From Lysobacter enzymogenes (lineage in GTDB: Bacteria > Pseudomonadota > Gammaproteobacteria > Xanthomonadales > Xanthomonadaceae), in NCBI RefSeq assembly GCF_900106525.1, contig NZ_FNOG01000003.1, positions 407,811 to 471,810 of the forward strand: 64,000 nt of DNA, read 5' to 3'. Each line of letters starts with the position of its first letter. Position 1 is the first letter of the stretch. Positions 1 to 8,313 of this stretch are shown here, in pieces. The position numbers and the translations under genes are program-made. A model generated the notes under the pieces. That model made no database searches. It saw nothing but the letters and a program-made list of their open reading frames with translations, and was not told where the DNA came from.

Positions 1-837
1 CAGGCCAAGGTCGCCGGCAAGAACTGCTATCGCTTCTACAGCCGCGCGATGGACCAGGCGGTGGAGCGGCGCGTGCACCTGGAACACGCGCTGCGCGGCG
101 CCTGGGACCGCGGCGAGCTGAGCCTGGTGTACCAGCCGGTGTTCCGCCTCGGCGACGGCGCGATGGTCGGCGCCGAGGCGCTGCTGCGCTGGAAGCATCC
201 CGAGCAGGGATTGATCGCGCCGTCGGTGTTCATCGACGTGGCCGAGCAGAGCGGGCAGATCGAAACGCTAGGCCCGCAGGTGCTGCGCGCGGCCTGCGAG
301 GACGCGGTGGCGTGGCAGCGCGCGCGGCCCGGCGCCGATCCGCTGTTCGTCTCGGTCAACGTCTCGCCGCGGCAACTGCGCAACGGCGACCTGCCCAACG
401 TGGTCGCCGCCTGCTTGCGCGAAACCGAGCTGCCGCCGTGGCTGCTGCACCTGGAGCTGACCGAGACCGCGGTGATCGGCGACGAAGTCCACGCCAGCGC
501 GCTGCTGTCGCGGCTGCGCGCGAGCGGGGTCAAGGTGTGGCTGGACGATTTCGGCACCGGCTTCTCCGGCCTGAGCCATCTGCGCCGGGTGCCGGTGGAC
601 GGGGTCAAGATCGACCGCAGCTTCGTCGCCGACGTGCTGCGCGATCCCGACGACCTGGCCCTGACCACGGCGATCATCGCCATGGCCCATTCGCTGGGCG
701 TGACCGTGGTGGCCGAAGGCGTGGAGAAGGAAGGCCAGTACGCGGTGCTGCGCGAGCGCGGTTGCGATCTGGCGCAAGGGTATTGGCTCGGCCATCCGGT
801 GCCGGCGGCGGAGTTTTTGGCGCAGTTGCCGGCGTAG
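1..837 (+). CDS. EAL-domain cyclic-di-GMP phosphodiesterase, C-terminal part (5' end outside window)
   Basis: The reading frame is open from base 1, and the first residues (AKVAGKNCYRFYSR) look like the end of a GGDEF domain running into an EAL domain, so this is the C-terminal part of a GGDEF-EAL protein. The EAL domain hydrolyses cyclic di-GMP to pGpG. Visible motifs, counting from the first in-window residue: EALLRWKHP near 60, the ESVN-like segment VSVNVSPRQL near 118, LELTET near 150, the DDFGTGFSGLSHL loop near 180, KIDRSFV near 203, EGVE near 239 and the closing QGYWLG. All metal and catalytic positions appear intact, so an active phosphodiesterase is expected. Whether the GGDEF half is active, and which sensor domain precedes it, cannot be seen. 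Confidence 0.93.
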   Translation, partial: QAKVAGKNCYRFYSRAMDQAVERRVHLEHALRGAWDRGELSLVYQPVFRLGDGAMVGAEALLRWKHPEQGLIAPSVFIDVAEQSGQIETLGPQVLRAACEDAVAWQRARPGADPLFVSVNVSPRQLRNGDLPNVVAACLRETELPPWLLHLELTETAVIGDEVHASALLSRLRASGVKVWLDDFGTGFSGLSHLRRVPVDGVKIDRSFVADVLRDPDDLALTTAIIAMAHSLGVTVVAEGVEKEGQYAVLRERGCDLAQGYWLGHPVPAAEFLAQLPA

Positions 838-862
838 GCGGAATTCGCCGTCGGTGCGGATT

Positions 863-929
863 CGCGGTCGCGGCTCGCGCCGCTCCTGCATGGGCTACCT
901 GTAGGAGCGGCGCGAGCCGCGACCGCGAC
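863..929. repeat. REP-like inverted repeat pair
   Basis: Two arms in opposite orientation: CGCGGTCGCGGCTCGCGCC at 863 onward and its complement ending near 929, each finishing in CTCCTGCA or CCTGTAGGAG. It fills the gap between the EAL gene and the convergent ExoD gene. The same unit occurs at about 5244, 7263 and 16659. Such extragenic palindromes are common in Xanthomonadaceae; it may fold as an mRNA 3' hairpin. Confidence 0.85.
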
Positions 930-950
930 ACCTCGACTACGGCGCCAGCC

Positions 951-1637
951 TCAGCCCAACTTCGACTGAGCCAACGCGATCCACTCCGCTACCGCCTGCA
1001 CCAGGCTGCCGGACAGGATCCCGAACACCACCACCGCCGCCGCGCCCGCGGCCCAGGCGATCAGCATCAGCTTGCCGTCGCGTTCGAGCAGGGCGAAGGC
1101 GAACAACAGCAGCAGCGCGCCGAACAGGAAATTGGTGAACGGAATCGGCAGCGACAGCAGCACGCCGACCAGCACCACCAGCAGGCCGGTCAGCGCGCTG
1201 GCGGCGCGGCGGTCGAGCAGCGCGGTCAGGCGGGGGCTGACGAAGCGTTCCAGCCGAGTCAGCCACGGCGCCAGCAGGTTGCGGAACTTGGCCAGCGCGC
1301 TGCGGTGCGGGCCGCGCCGGGCGATGAAGCCCGGCAGCCACGGCCGGCGCAGGCCGATCAGCAGCTGCAGGCCGACCAGGATCACCAGCGGCCCGCTGAT
1401 CGCACCGCCCACGCCCGGGATCGGGATGAAGGCGGGCAGGGTGGAGACGAACAGCAGCATGCCGAAGGAGCGGTTGCCCAGGCCGTTGAACACGTCGCCG
1501 AAGCGCACCGTCTGCTCCGGGTCGCCGGCGACGATGGCGTCGAGCAGGGCGCGGGTGCCGGCCTCGTGCGCGCCGCCGCCGCTGCCGTCGCTGCCGTCGC
1601 GCGGCGTGCGGCCGGGGTCAGCCGCTGGTGGCGTCAT
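951..1637 (-). CDS. ExoD family membrane protein
   Basis: 228 residues. The family is named for rhizobial ExoD, linked to exopolysaccharide production and alkali tolerance; its biochemical role is unknown. After a polar N-terminus of about 25 residues comes the family core, with GDVFNGLGNRSFGMLLF, then PAFIPIPGVGGAISGPLV, followed by about four to five hydrophobic segments up to the C-terminus. The ATG at 1637 lies 20 bp inside the 3' end of the upstream CNNM gene, so the two are probably translationally coupled. The N-terminal 25 residues are low in complexity, so a start slightly downstream is possible. Confidence 0.85.
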   Translation of the reverse strand: MTPPAADPGRTPRDGSDGSGGGAHEAGTRALLDAIVAGDPEQTVRFGDVFNGLGNRSFGMLLFVSTLPAFIPIPGVGGAISGPLVILVGLQLLIGLRRPWLPGFIARRGPHRSALAKFRNLLAPWLTRLERFVSPRLTALLDRRAASALTGLLVVLVGVLLSLPIPFTNFLFGALLLLFAFALLERDGKLMLIAWAAGAAAVVVFGILSGSLVQAVAEWIALAQSKLG

Positions 1638-2952
1638 CGTCTCCGGACTCCGCGGGCTTGGCCAGCTGCGGCTGCAGCAGCAGCTTGTCGATGCGCGGGC
1701 CGTCCAGGTCGATCACCTCGATCCGCCAGCCCGGCCAGGCGAAATGCTCGCCCACGTGCGGGATCCGGCCGAAGTGGGCGATGACCATGCCCGCGGCGGT
1801 GTGGAAGTCGTGCTCGTCTTCGTTGGGCAGGCGGCCGCCGCCGATGGTTTCGCGCAGCTCTTCCAGCGGCAGCGCGCCGTCGACCAGATAGCTGCCGTCC
1901 TCGCGCTGCACCACCGGCCCGGGCTGGTCGTCGGATTCGGCGGTCTGCACGCGGCCGATCACCGCGCCCATCAGGTCGTTGACGGTGATCAGGCCGGTCA
2001 CGTCGCCGTATTCGTCGACCACCAGCGCCAGCGACTGCTGCTCTTCGCGGAAGATCTCCAGCAGCTTCAGCGCGTGGGTGGACTCGGACACGAACAGCGC
2101 TTCCTTGAGCTGGCCGAACAGATCCGGCACCTGGCCCTGGACCAGTTCGGCCAGCAGCGACTTGGCCTCGAGCACGCCGAGCACGTCCTGGTCGCTGCCG
2201 CGATAGACCGGGAAGCGCGAGAACGGCGACTCGCGCATGATCGCCAGGTTGTCCTCCAGCGAGGCGGCCGCGTCGAGCCAGGCGATGCGGGTGCGCGGCG
2301 TCATCAGGCTGTCGGCGGTGCGGTCGCCCAGGCTCAGCACCCGGTTGACCATCTTGCGTTCGTCGGCGTCGATCACGCCCTGCTCGTGGCTTTCGCTGAC
2401 CAGCAGGCGGATCTCCTCTTCGCTGATCTCGCTGCGCGCGTCGTCCTTGATCCCGAGCAGGCGCAGCACGAAGCGGTTGATGATGCCCAGCACCACCACC
2501 GCCGGCTTGGCCGCGCGGGCCAGGCCGTTGAGCACGATCGCCACGTTGCTGGCGATGCGTTCGGGGTTGGTCAGGGCCAGGCGCTTGGGCACCAGTTCGC
2601 CGAAGATCACCTGGGCCGAGGCGATCAGCACCACCGCGGTGCCGATGCCCAGGGTGTGGGCATAGCGGGTGGCGTCGCCGGGCAGCAGGAAATCGAACCA
2701 GCCGGCGATGATCAGGCCGATCGACTCGCCGCCGAACAGGCCTGTGAGGATGCCGATCAGGGTGATGCCGATCTGCACGGTCGACAGCAGGTTGTCGGGC
2801 TGCTCGGCCAGGGCCAGCGCGGTGCGCGCGCCCTTGCTGGTCTCGGCCATTTGCTTGAGCCGCAGCTTGCGCGAGGTCATCAGCGCCATCTCCGACATCG
2901 CGAAGAAAGCGTTGAGCACGATCAGGGCCACGACGATCAGAAGTTCCAGCAT
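1618..2952 (-). CDS. CNNM/CorC (HlyC) family transporter: DUF21 - CBS pair - CorC_HlyC
   Basis: 444 residues, the usual length. Residues 1-190 are the DUF21 membrane domain (opening hydrophobic helix, MSEMALMTSRKLRLKQ, long TM segments). About 205-335 is a CBS pair (VMSLGDRTADSLMTPRTR-type start, then FPVYRG and a second repeat containing VDEYGDVTGLITVNDL). About 345-435 is the CorC_HlyC domain (EREDGSYLVDGALPLEEL). Family members are inner-membrane proteins connected with Mg2+/Co2+ efflux; 'haemolysin' is a historical label. It is the first gene of a two-gene operon with the ExoD gene. Upstream (2953-3393) there is no gene. Confidence 0.92.
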   Translation of the reverse strand: MLELLIVVALIVLNAFFAMSEMALMTSRKLRLKQMAETSKGARTALALAEQPDNLLSTVQIGITLIGILTGLFGGESIGLIIAGWFDFLLPGDATRYAHTLGIGTAVVLIASAQVIFGELVPKRLALTNPERIASNVAIVLNGLARAAKPAVVVLGIINRFVLRLLGIKDDARSEISEEEIRLLVSESHEQGVIDADERKMVNRVLSLGDRTADSLMTPRTRIAWLDAAASLEDNLAIMRESPFSRFPVYRGSDQDVLGVLEAKSLLAELVQGQVPDLFGQLKEALFVSESTHALKLLEIFREEQQSLALVVDEYGDVTGLITVNDLMGAVIGRVQTAESDDQPGPVVQREDGSYLVDGALPLEELRETIGGGRLPNEDEHDFHTAAGMVIAHFGRIPHVGEHFAWPGWRIEVIDLDGPRIDKLLLQPQLAKPAESGDDDATSG

Positions 2953-3251
2953 CGGCAGTGCCTCCTGTGGCCGGCGGACCGGGATACGGTCGATTCACGG
3001 AAAGGGGCAAAGCGGTGCGGGGGGGCCGGCATAGCGCGGCCGGGCGGCGGTTTTGGGTCGTCGTCCATTGTGCGGGGCGTGAAAGGAAGGGTCGCCGCGG
3101 TCGTCGCACAGGGCGGGATCGGGGCGGGGCCGATCTTAGCAGGCCCGCGCGACGCCCCTTCGTGAAAGGGCGGCCGGTGCGCGGAACCGCCAACTCGGTG
3201 CGGAACCATACCGACTTGGGGGCGGCCGGATGGCGGGTCAAGGTGGGCGGG

Positions 3252-3269
3252 CCGTCGTCAAACCGTCAT
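3252..3269 (+). promoter_or_regulatory. possible Pho box upstream of the DUF47-Pit operon
   Basis: Within the 440-bp gene-free stretch 2953-3393, CCGTCGT-CAAA-CCGTCAT reads as two 7-bp direct repeats with an 11-bp period. It matches the PhoB consensus CTGTCAT-N4-CTGTCAT at 5 and 6 of 7 positions. It lies about 125 bp before the DUF47 start. No clear -10 can be named in this GC-rich sequence. The rest of the stretch shows no ORF or hairpin that I can support and probably holds the divergent promoters of the CNNM and phosphate operons. Confidence 0.4.
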
Positions 3270-3393
3270 AATCGCGCCCGCACGCCCCGCGCCGCTCCCC
3301 GGCCCGGCCGCGCGCGGCGCCGGCCCGGCCGGTCGCCGACCCCTTTCGAAACCCGCCGGAGCGCACCCCGCGACCGGCCCAGAGGCTCCCCGC

Positions 3394-4020
3394 ATGTTCT
3401 CCCTGCAGACGATTTTCGGCCAAGGCAACCAGTTCTACACCCTGCTGGAGGAGGCGGCCGTGGCCGCCCACGACGCCACCCGGGCTCTGCACGAGATGCT
3501 CAAGGCCTCCGACCGCCAGCCGGCGCTGGACGCGTTCAAGCTGGCCCGCCAGCGCGAGCGCGAGACCTCCGACAAGATCAGCCAGGAGTTGGTCGACAGC
3601 TTCATCACCCCGATCGAGCGCGAGGACATCGAGGCGCTGTCCTCGGCGCTGTACAAGATCCCCAAGCAGGTGGAGAAGTTCGCCGACCGCTACTCGCTGG
3701 CCACCCGCCACCTGGAGCACATCGACTTCGCCCCGCGCGCGGCGATGCTGGAACAGGCCGCCAGCGTGGTGGTGAAGATGGTCCACCAGCTGCGCCATCT
3801 GAAGCTGGAGCCGATGAAGTCGCTCAACGACCAACTGCGCGCGCTGGAGAACGAGGCCGACCGCCTCATGCTGGAGCTGTACCGCGACATCTATTCCGGC
3901 CAGCTCGACAATCTGCAGATGTTCTTGCTGAAGGAGTTCTTCGAGATCCTGGAGAAGGCGATCGACCGCTGCCGCGAAGCCGGCGTGGTCGCCTACCAGA
4001 TCGTGCTGAAAAACTCCTGA
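3394..4020 (+). CDS. DUF47 (PhoU-like) Pit accessory protein
   Basis: 208 residues, typical for the DUF47/TIGR00153 family. It is predicted all-helical with a PhoU-like fold (for example RERETSDKISQELVDSFITP near 60, LYKIPKQVEKFADRY near 95, FFEILEKAIDRCREAG near the end). These proteins are almost always encoded directly before a low-affinity phosphate permease and are thought to modulate it. Here the stop is 10 bp before the pit start, so an operon is clear. The start at 3394 is the first Met before the conserved FGQGNQFYTLLE stretch. Confidence 0.92.
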   Translation: MFSLQTIFGQGNQFYTLLEEAAVAAHDATRALHEMLKASDRQPALDAFKLARQRERETSDKISQELVDSFITPIEREDIEALSSALYKIPKQVEKFADRYSLATRHLEHIDFAPRAAMLEQAASVVVKMVHQLRHLKLEPMKSLNDQLRALENEADRLMLELYRDIYSGQLDNLQMFLLKEFFEILEKAIDRCREAGVVAYQIVLKNS

Positions 4021-4030
4021 GGCGCGCGCG

Positions 4031-5158
4031 ATGCTTACGCTCGTCCTGGTGGTCATCCTGGCCGCGTTGATCTTCGAATACGTCAACGGCTTCCACGACA
4101 CCGCCAATTCCATCGCCACGGTGGTGGCGACCAAGGTGCTCTCGCCGATGCAGGCGGTGATGCTGGCGGCCTCCACCAACCTGATCGGCGCGCTGTGGGG
4201 CACCGCGGTGGCCAAGACCATCGCTTCGGGCCTGATCGACGCCGGCGTGGTCGAAGTCGGCTCGCAGTTGCTGCTGTGCGCGCTGCTCGGCGGCATCATC
4301 TGGAACCTCATCACCTGGTGGCTGGGCCTGCCGTCCTCGTCCTCGCACGCCTTGATCGGCGGCCTGTGCGGCGCGGCGATCGCCGCGGCCTCGAACAACT
4401 GGCACGCGGTGGTGTGGTCGCATCCGGCTGAGCCGGTGTGGAAGAGCGCCGGCGTGCTGTGGAAGGTGGTGGTGCCGATGTTCACCTCGCCGATGCTCGG
4501 CTTCGCCGCCGGCTTCCTGGTGATGGGCGTGCTGTTCGCGCTGATCTCGGCGATGGCCGCCAGCGGCGGCGTGCTGCGCAGGATCGCGCGGCCGCGCTGG
4601 GTCAACGGCTTCTTCGGCAAGGCCCAGTTGCTCAGCGCCGCCGGCATGGGCTTCGCCCACGGCATGAACGATGCGCAGAAGACCATGGGCATCATCGCCC
4701 TGGCGCTGATCAGCGCGCAGCAGGCCGGCACGCTCGACAACCTGCCGGGCTGGCTGGCGTTCCTGCATCCATCAAAGGGCGCGATCGCGCACAACGACAT
4801 CGACACCTGGATCAAGCTGACTTGCGCTGTGGTGATGGCCGCCGGCACCGCCGCCGGCGGCTGGCGCATCATCAAGACGCTCGGCCACAAGCTGGTCAAG
4901 CTGCACCCGATCCACGGCTTCGCCGCCGAGACCAGCGCCGCTTCGGTGATCATGGCCGCGTCCTCGCTGGGCATCCCGGTCTCGACCACCCACAACATCT
5001 CCGCCGCGATCATGGGCGTGGGCACGGCCAAGCGCTTCAACTCGATCAAGTGGACCGTGGTCGAGAAGATGATCTGGGCGTGGATCCTGACCATTCCGGC
5101 CGCCGGCGGCATCGCCTATGGCTTGTTCGAGGCGATGCGGTTCTTCGGCTGGATCTGA
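4031..5158 (+). CDS. pit: low-affinity inorganic phosphate transporter (PiT/PHO4 family)
   Basis: 375 residues, ion-coupled inorganic phosphate uptake across the inner membrane. The two inverted PHO4 signatures are present: FEYVNGFHDTANSIATVVAT at residues about 14-33 and GFAHGMNDAQKTMGIIAL at about 206-224. About ten hydrophobic segments are visible, and near the C-terminus is GIPVSTTHNISAAIMGVG. It follows the DUF47 gene by 10 bp and is followed by a strong intrinsic terminator, giving a two-gene phosphate operon. Related bacterial PiT proteins can also carry metal-phosphate complexes. Confidence 0.94.
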   Translation: MLTLVLVVILAALIFEYVNGFHDTANSIATVVATKVLSPMQAVMLAASTNLIGALWGTAVAKTIASGLIDAGVVEVGSQLLLCALLGGIIWNLITWWLGLPSSSSHALIGGLCGAAIAAASNNWHAVVWSHPAEPVWKSAGVLWKVVVPMFTSPMLGFAAGFLVMGVLFALISAMAASGGVLRRIARPRWVNGFFGKAQLLSAAGMGFAHGMNDAQKTMGIIALALISAQQAGTLDNLPGWLAFLHPSKGAIAHNDIDTWIKLTCAVVMAAGTAAGGWRIIKTLGHKLVKLHPIHGFAAETSAASVIMAASSLGIPVSTTHNISAAIMGVGTAKRFNSIKWTVVEKMIWAWILTIPAAGGIAYGLFEAMRFFGWI

Positions 5159-5176
5159 AGTTCGGCGACCGATACG

Positions 5177-5205
5177 AAAAAGGCCCGCGGATGCGGGCCT
5201 TTTTC
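5177..5205 (+). terminator. intrinsic terminator after pit
   Basis: AAAAAGGCCCGC - GGAT - GCGGGCCTTTTT, a perfect GC stem with a run of T, starting 18 bp after the pit stop codon. The flanking A-run makes it usable in both directions. Confidence 0.92.
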
Positions 5206-5243
5206 TTTGCGTCGGGCGGTGGCTGGCGTCGTGGTTGCGGTGC

Positions 5244-5326
5244 CGCGGTCGCGGCTCGCGCCGCTCCTACAGGTAGCCCATGCGGTAGCCGCAGCCCCTG
5301 TAGGAGCGGCGCGAGCCGCGACCGCG
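5244..5326. repeat. REP-like inverted repeat pair
   Basis: Arms CGCGGTCGCGGCTCGCGCC...CTACAGG at 5244-5273 and the complement CCTGTAGGAGCGG...CCGCG at 5297-5326, about 23 bp apart. Same family as the repeats at 863, 7263 and 16659. It lies between the pit terminator and a convergent gene. Confidence 0.88.
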
Positions 5327-5363
5327 AAAACTCAACTGCGACGAAACCGCCTTCCGCGCGAGA

Positions 5364-5768
5364 TCAGAGCAGATCGCCGTCCGCCGACAGCACCCGCTCC
5401 ATGCGGTCGCCGACGCCGCCGATCTCCATCACCAGGCGCTGCAGTTCGGCCGCGTCCAGGGTTTCCAGCGGGCGGTTCTCACACAGTTGCAGGTACGGCA
5501 CGCCGTCGAGGTTGCCGATGGCGAGGTAGCCGACGTGGCTTTCCCAGTTGAAGGCCAGCGCGCGGCGCGCGTCCAGGCCGGTGGTCGGGGCGATCGCGGT
5601 GCTCACGCGCAGGAAGCCGCGGCCGTCGTCGTCCTCTTGTTCGGACAGGAAGATCGACTGGTGGCGGGTGCCCTGTTCGAGCGACAGCTCGACGCAGATC
5701 ACGCTGTCGTGGACGGACAGGCGGAACCCGGCCTGGCTGAGGTGCTTCTGGATGTGGGCGAACTGCAT
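5364..5768 (-). CDS. YbjN/CesT-fold-like hypothetical protein
   Basis: 134 residues from the Met at 5768, chosen because AGGAG lies 8 bp upstream; an in-frame Met 10 codons earlier has no such site. The protein is small and acidic at the C-terminus, with an alpha-beta pattern: helix MQFAHIQKHLSQAG, strands VICVELSLEQG and HQSIFLSE, a central LAFNWESHVGYLAIG strand and a C-terminal helix. This layout resembles YbjN or type III chaperone-like folds, but that is a guess from pattern, not from a motif. It is divergent from the alkyltransferase-like gene with only 41 bp between the starts. Confidence 0.72.
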   Translation of the reverse strand: MQFAHIQKHLSQAGFRLSVHDSVICVELSLEQGTRHQSIFLSEQEDDDGRGFLRVSTAIAPTTGLDARRALAFNWESHVGYLAIGNLDGVPYLQLCENRPLETLDAAELQRLVMEIGGVGDRMERVLSADGDLL

Positions 5769-5809
5769 GGGGGGCGACTCCTGCGCGCAACAGCGCATAT
5801 GCTACCGCG

Positions 5810-6145
5810 ATGGACAGCGAAACTGCCGCCAAGCGCATCTTTGCCGCGATCCGCGCGATTCCCCGCGGCGAAGTCGCCGGTTACGGCGAGGTCGCGCGGC
5901 GCGCCGGCCTGCCGGGCCGCGCGCGCCTGGTCGCGCGCCTGCTCGGCGAGAACGAAGACCCCAAGCTGCCCTGGCACCGCGTGCTGCGCTCGGACGGGCG
6001 CATCGCCTTCCCGGAAGGCTCCAAGGGCTGGCGCGAACAATCCCAACGCCTGCGCGCGGAAGGCGTGAAGGTCGAGAACGGCCGGGTGCGCGGCCAGCGC
6101 GCGGCGCCGACGGTGGACGAGCAGATCTGGGGGCCGGCCGATTGA
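5810..6145 (+). CDS. alkyltransferase-like protein (ATL, MGMT family without active-site Cys)
   Basis: 111 residues. It carries the MGMT C-terminal DNA-binding fold: IRAIPRGEVAGYGEVARRAG (the helix-turn-helix region) and then PWHRVLRSDGRIAFP. The methyl-accepting PCHRV motif of true O6-alkylguanine transferases is PWHRV here, Cys replaced by Trp, which defines ATL proteins. ATLs bind O6-alkylguanine, flip it out and recruit nucleotide excision repair instead of repairing it themselves. Single gene; the following 375 bp show no gene. Confidence 0.9.
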   Translation: MDSETAAKRIFAAIRAIPRGEVAGYGEVARRAGLPGRARLVARLLGENEDPKLPWHRVLRSDGRIAFPEGSKGWREQSQRLRAEGVKVENGRVRGQRAAPTVDEQIWGPAD

Positions 6146-6520
6146 GTCGGGGCGATCGAGTCGAACCGATTGAACCCAATCGATTGAGCAGGACCCATCG
6201 AATCCCGACCGGACGCCCAGGCCGGTCGTAGCCGCTGCGCGAAACTGCAGGCCGAGCCGAGCAGCCGGGCGAGTGCATGATGCGAGGGAACGAACGTCCC
6301 GACCGGTCCGGTCGCCGGATCGATGCGACAACCGCCAGCACCGGATCGGTGTGGTCTTGGAAGCGGTCCAGCGGCCTGAACGCCCCGTCGCCGTTGCATT
6401 CCCGACACCGCCGCGACCGCCGCCTCATTCCGATCTGAACGGCCGGCGCGATCTGCACGCCGCGCTCACCTCGCCTCGCGGCGCGCGCGGCTACCATAGC
6501 GCCCGGTCCGAGGAGTCGCG
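6146..6520. other. gene-free stretch, no feature recognised
   Basis: About 375 bp between the ATL and rhomboid genes. It has short irregular repeats of the type CGATTGAG/CGATCGAG between 6140 and 6190, but no convincing ORF, terminator or RNA gene. It presumably contains the rhomboid promoter. Confidence 0.5.
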
Positions 6521-7249
6521 ATGTTTTCCAGGCTTTTTTCCAGCATCCCGTCGGTCACGCGCAAGCTGCTGATCGCCAACGTAGCCGTGTTCCTGTTGCA
6601 GTCCATCGCCGGCGCGAGCGAAGCCGCCCGCGCCTGGCCGTTGTGGTTCGAACTGTGGCCGTGGGTGCCGCCGCAGTTCGAGGTCGACGGGCCGGGGTTC
6701 ATGCCGTGGCAGCTGATCACCTCCGGCTTCATGCACGGCGGCCTCGGCCACCTGGTGTTCAACATGCTCGCGCTGGTGATGTTCGGCTCGTCGATCGAGT
6801 ACGAATGGGGCGCGCGGCGCTACGCGATCTATTACTTCGTCTGTCTGCTCGGCTCGGCGCTGTTGCAGCTGGCGGCGGCGACCTTCGCGATCTTTGAGGG
6901 CCAGCTGATCCTGACCCTGGGCGCGTCGGGCGCGATCTACGGCCTGTTGCTGGCCTACGGGGTGATGTTCCCGAACCGCAAGGTGACCTTGCTGCCGTTC
7001 CCGATCGTGCTCAAGGCGCGCACCCTGGTGATCGTGTACGTGGCCGCCTCGCTGTTCTACGGCGTGTTCACCACCGGCACCGGCGTGGCCCACTTCGCCC
7101 ACCTCGGCGGCATGATCGTGGGCTGGCTGCTGATCCGCTGGTGGCGTTCGCGCCCGCCGCGCGGCGGCAGCGGCGGCCCGCGCCGCGACCTGCGCGCCGA
7201 AGCGCTGCGCGAACGGCGCAAGGCGTCGAAGCTGCGGGTGGTGAAGTAA
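6521..7249 (+). CDS. rhomboid family intramembrane serine protease
   Basis: 242 residues, six hydrophobic segments. The rhomboid marks are all visible: HGGLGHLVFNMLALVMFG near residues 73-90 (loop and TM2 His/Asn), the catalytic serine in GASGAIYGLLLAYG near 145, and the catalytic histidine in HFAHLGGMIVGW near 192. It cleaves membrane proteins inside the bilayer; substrates cannot be predicted. The C-terminus is a short basic cytoplasmic tail rich in Arg. Start chosen at the first Met, directly before the cytoplasmic amphipathic helix. Confidence 0.92.
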   Translation: MFSRLFSSIPSVTRKLLIANVAVFLLQSIAGASEAARAWPLWFELWPWVPPQFEVDGPGFMPWQLITSGFMHGGLGHLVFNMLALVMFGSSIEYEWGARRYAIYYFVCLLGSALLQLAAATFAIFEGQLILTLGASGAIYGLLLAYGVMFPNRKVTLLPFPIVLKARTLVIVYVAASLFYGVFTTGTGVAHFAHLGGMIVGWLLIRWWRSRPPRGGSGGPRRDLRAEALRERRKASKLRVVK

Positions 7250-7262
7250 GCCACGGCAGCTA

Positions 7263-7363
7263 CCTGTAGGAGCGGCGCGAGCCGCGACCGCGACAACGCA
7301 ACTACTGCGCGAGTCACGTCGTAGTTGCGTTGTCGCGGTCGCGGCTCGCGCCGCTCCTACAGG
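7263..7363. repeat. 43-bp perfect inverted repeat (REP-like)
   Basis: Left arm 7263-7305 and right arm 7321-7363 are perfect complements over 43 bp with a 15-bp loop, the longest copy of the CCTGTAGGAGCGGCGCGAGC family here. It lies 14 bp after the rhomboid stop and 18 bp before the stop of the convergent TPR gene, so it can act as a shared 3' hairpin for both transcripts. Confidence 0.93.
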
Positions 7364-7380
7364 GGGATATGCGGCTTGCG

Positions 7381-8313
7381 CTAGAAATCCGGGCGCAGCC
7401 GCACTTGTGCCAGCTCTTTCTTGACCGAGCGCCAGAACAGGCTCGGCGCGATCCAGGTGTAGGCGCAGAACAGCAGCCAAGCGTAGGACAGCGGGCCGAC
7501 CCATTGCGCCAGGCCTTGTTGCGGCAGCGCGATCAGGGCGACGCGGTAGAGCAGGAACATCGCCAGCAACAGCACCACCATGCGCGTGCGGGTGCCGCCG
7601 CTGAGGAAACTCTGGAACCGCCACCATAGGCCCAGCAGCCAGCTTTGCCGCGCCTTCACCGCGGCCAGCAGGGTCAGCGCGTCGGCGTCGCCGGGATCGA
7701 TCTGCAACGCCCAGGCGGCGTGTTCGCGCGCGCGGTCGGCGCGGCCGCGGGCGAGTTCGCAATGGCCGAGCACGCACAGCGCGTCGATGTGCTCGGGATG
7801 CGCGCGCAACACCTCGCGCGCCAGTTCTTCGGCGCGCGCGCGGTCGCCGCGGCGCAGCTCCAGCCAGGCCAGCAGGGCCGGGTAATCGGGGTCGTCCGGA
7901 TCGAGTTCGCAAGCGCGGCGCGCGTGTTCCAGCGCCTGCCCGTCGCGGCCCCAGGCGCGGTAGAGGCGGGCGAAGGCGTCGGCCACCGCGGCCGATTCGG
8001 GCGCGCGTTCGCGCGCCGCCTGCAGGTGCGCTTCGGCCGCGGCGAAGCGGCGCTGGGCGATGGCGGCGCTGGCGCTGGCCAAGTGCGCGAACGCCGATTC
8101 GGGCTCCAGCTCCAGCGCGCGCTGGGCTTCCAGCGCGGCCGCGTGCAGGCGCTTGCGCTTGATCAGGCACAGCGCCAGGAACGCGTGCGCGTCGGCGTGG
8201 TCGGCGTCTTCGCCGAGCAGGCGCAGCAGCGCGTCGATGGCCGCGTCGGTCTGGCCGTGCGCGTAATAGCGCTCGGCCATGCGGTACAGGGTGTCGGAGC
8301 CGTAGGCGCTCAT
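7381..8313 (-). CDS. TPR protein with C-terminal membrane segments
   Basis: 310 residues. Tandem tetratricopeptide repeats span about residues 8-220 (examples: AERYYAHGQTDAAIDALLRLL, AHAFLALCLIKRKRLHAAAL, ALEHARRACELDPDDPDYPALL, ARAEELAREVLRAHPEHIDAL). After this come two hydrophobic helices (VVLLLAMFLLYRVALI and a second near LSYAWLLFCAYTWIA) and a short basic tail. It is the last gene of a three-gene operon; its ATG overlaps the upstream stop (ATGA). The role is probably a scaffold anchored to the membrane for the AAA ATPase encoded two genes upstream, an inference from the operon. Confidence 0.85.
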   Translation of the reverse strand: MSAYGSDTLYRMAERYYAHGQTDAAIDALLRLLGEDADHADAHAFLALCLIKRKRLHAAALEAQRALELEPESAFAHLASASAAIAQRRFAAAEAHLQAARERAPESAAVADAFARLYRAWGRDGQALEHARRACELDPDDPDYPALLAWLELRRGDRARAEELAREVLRAHPEHIDALCVLGHCELARGRADRAREHAAWALQIDPGDADALTLLAAVKARQSWLLGLWWRFQSFLSGGTRTRMVVLLLAMFLLYRVALIALPQQGLAQWVGPLSYAWLLFCAYTWIAPSLFWRSVKKELAQVRLRPDF

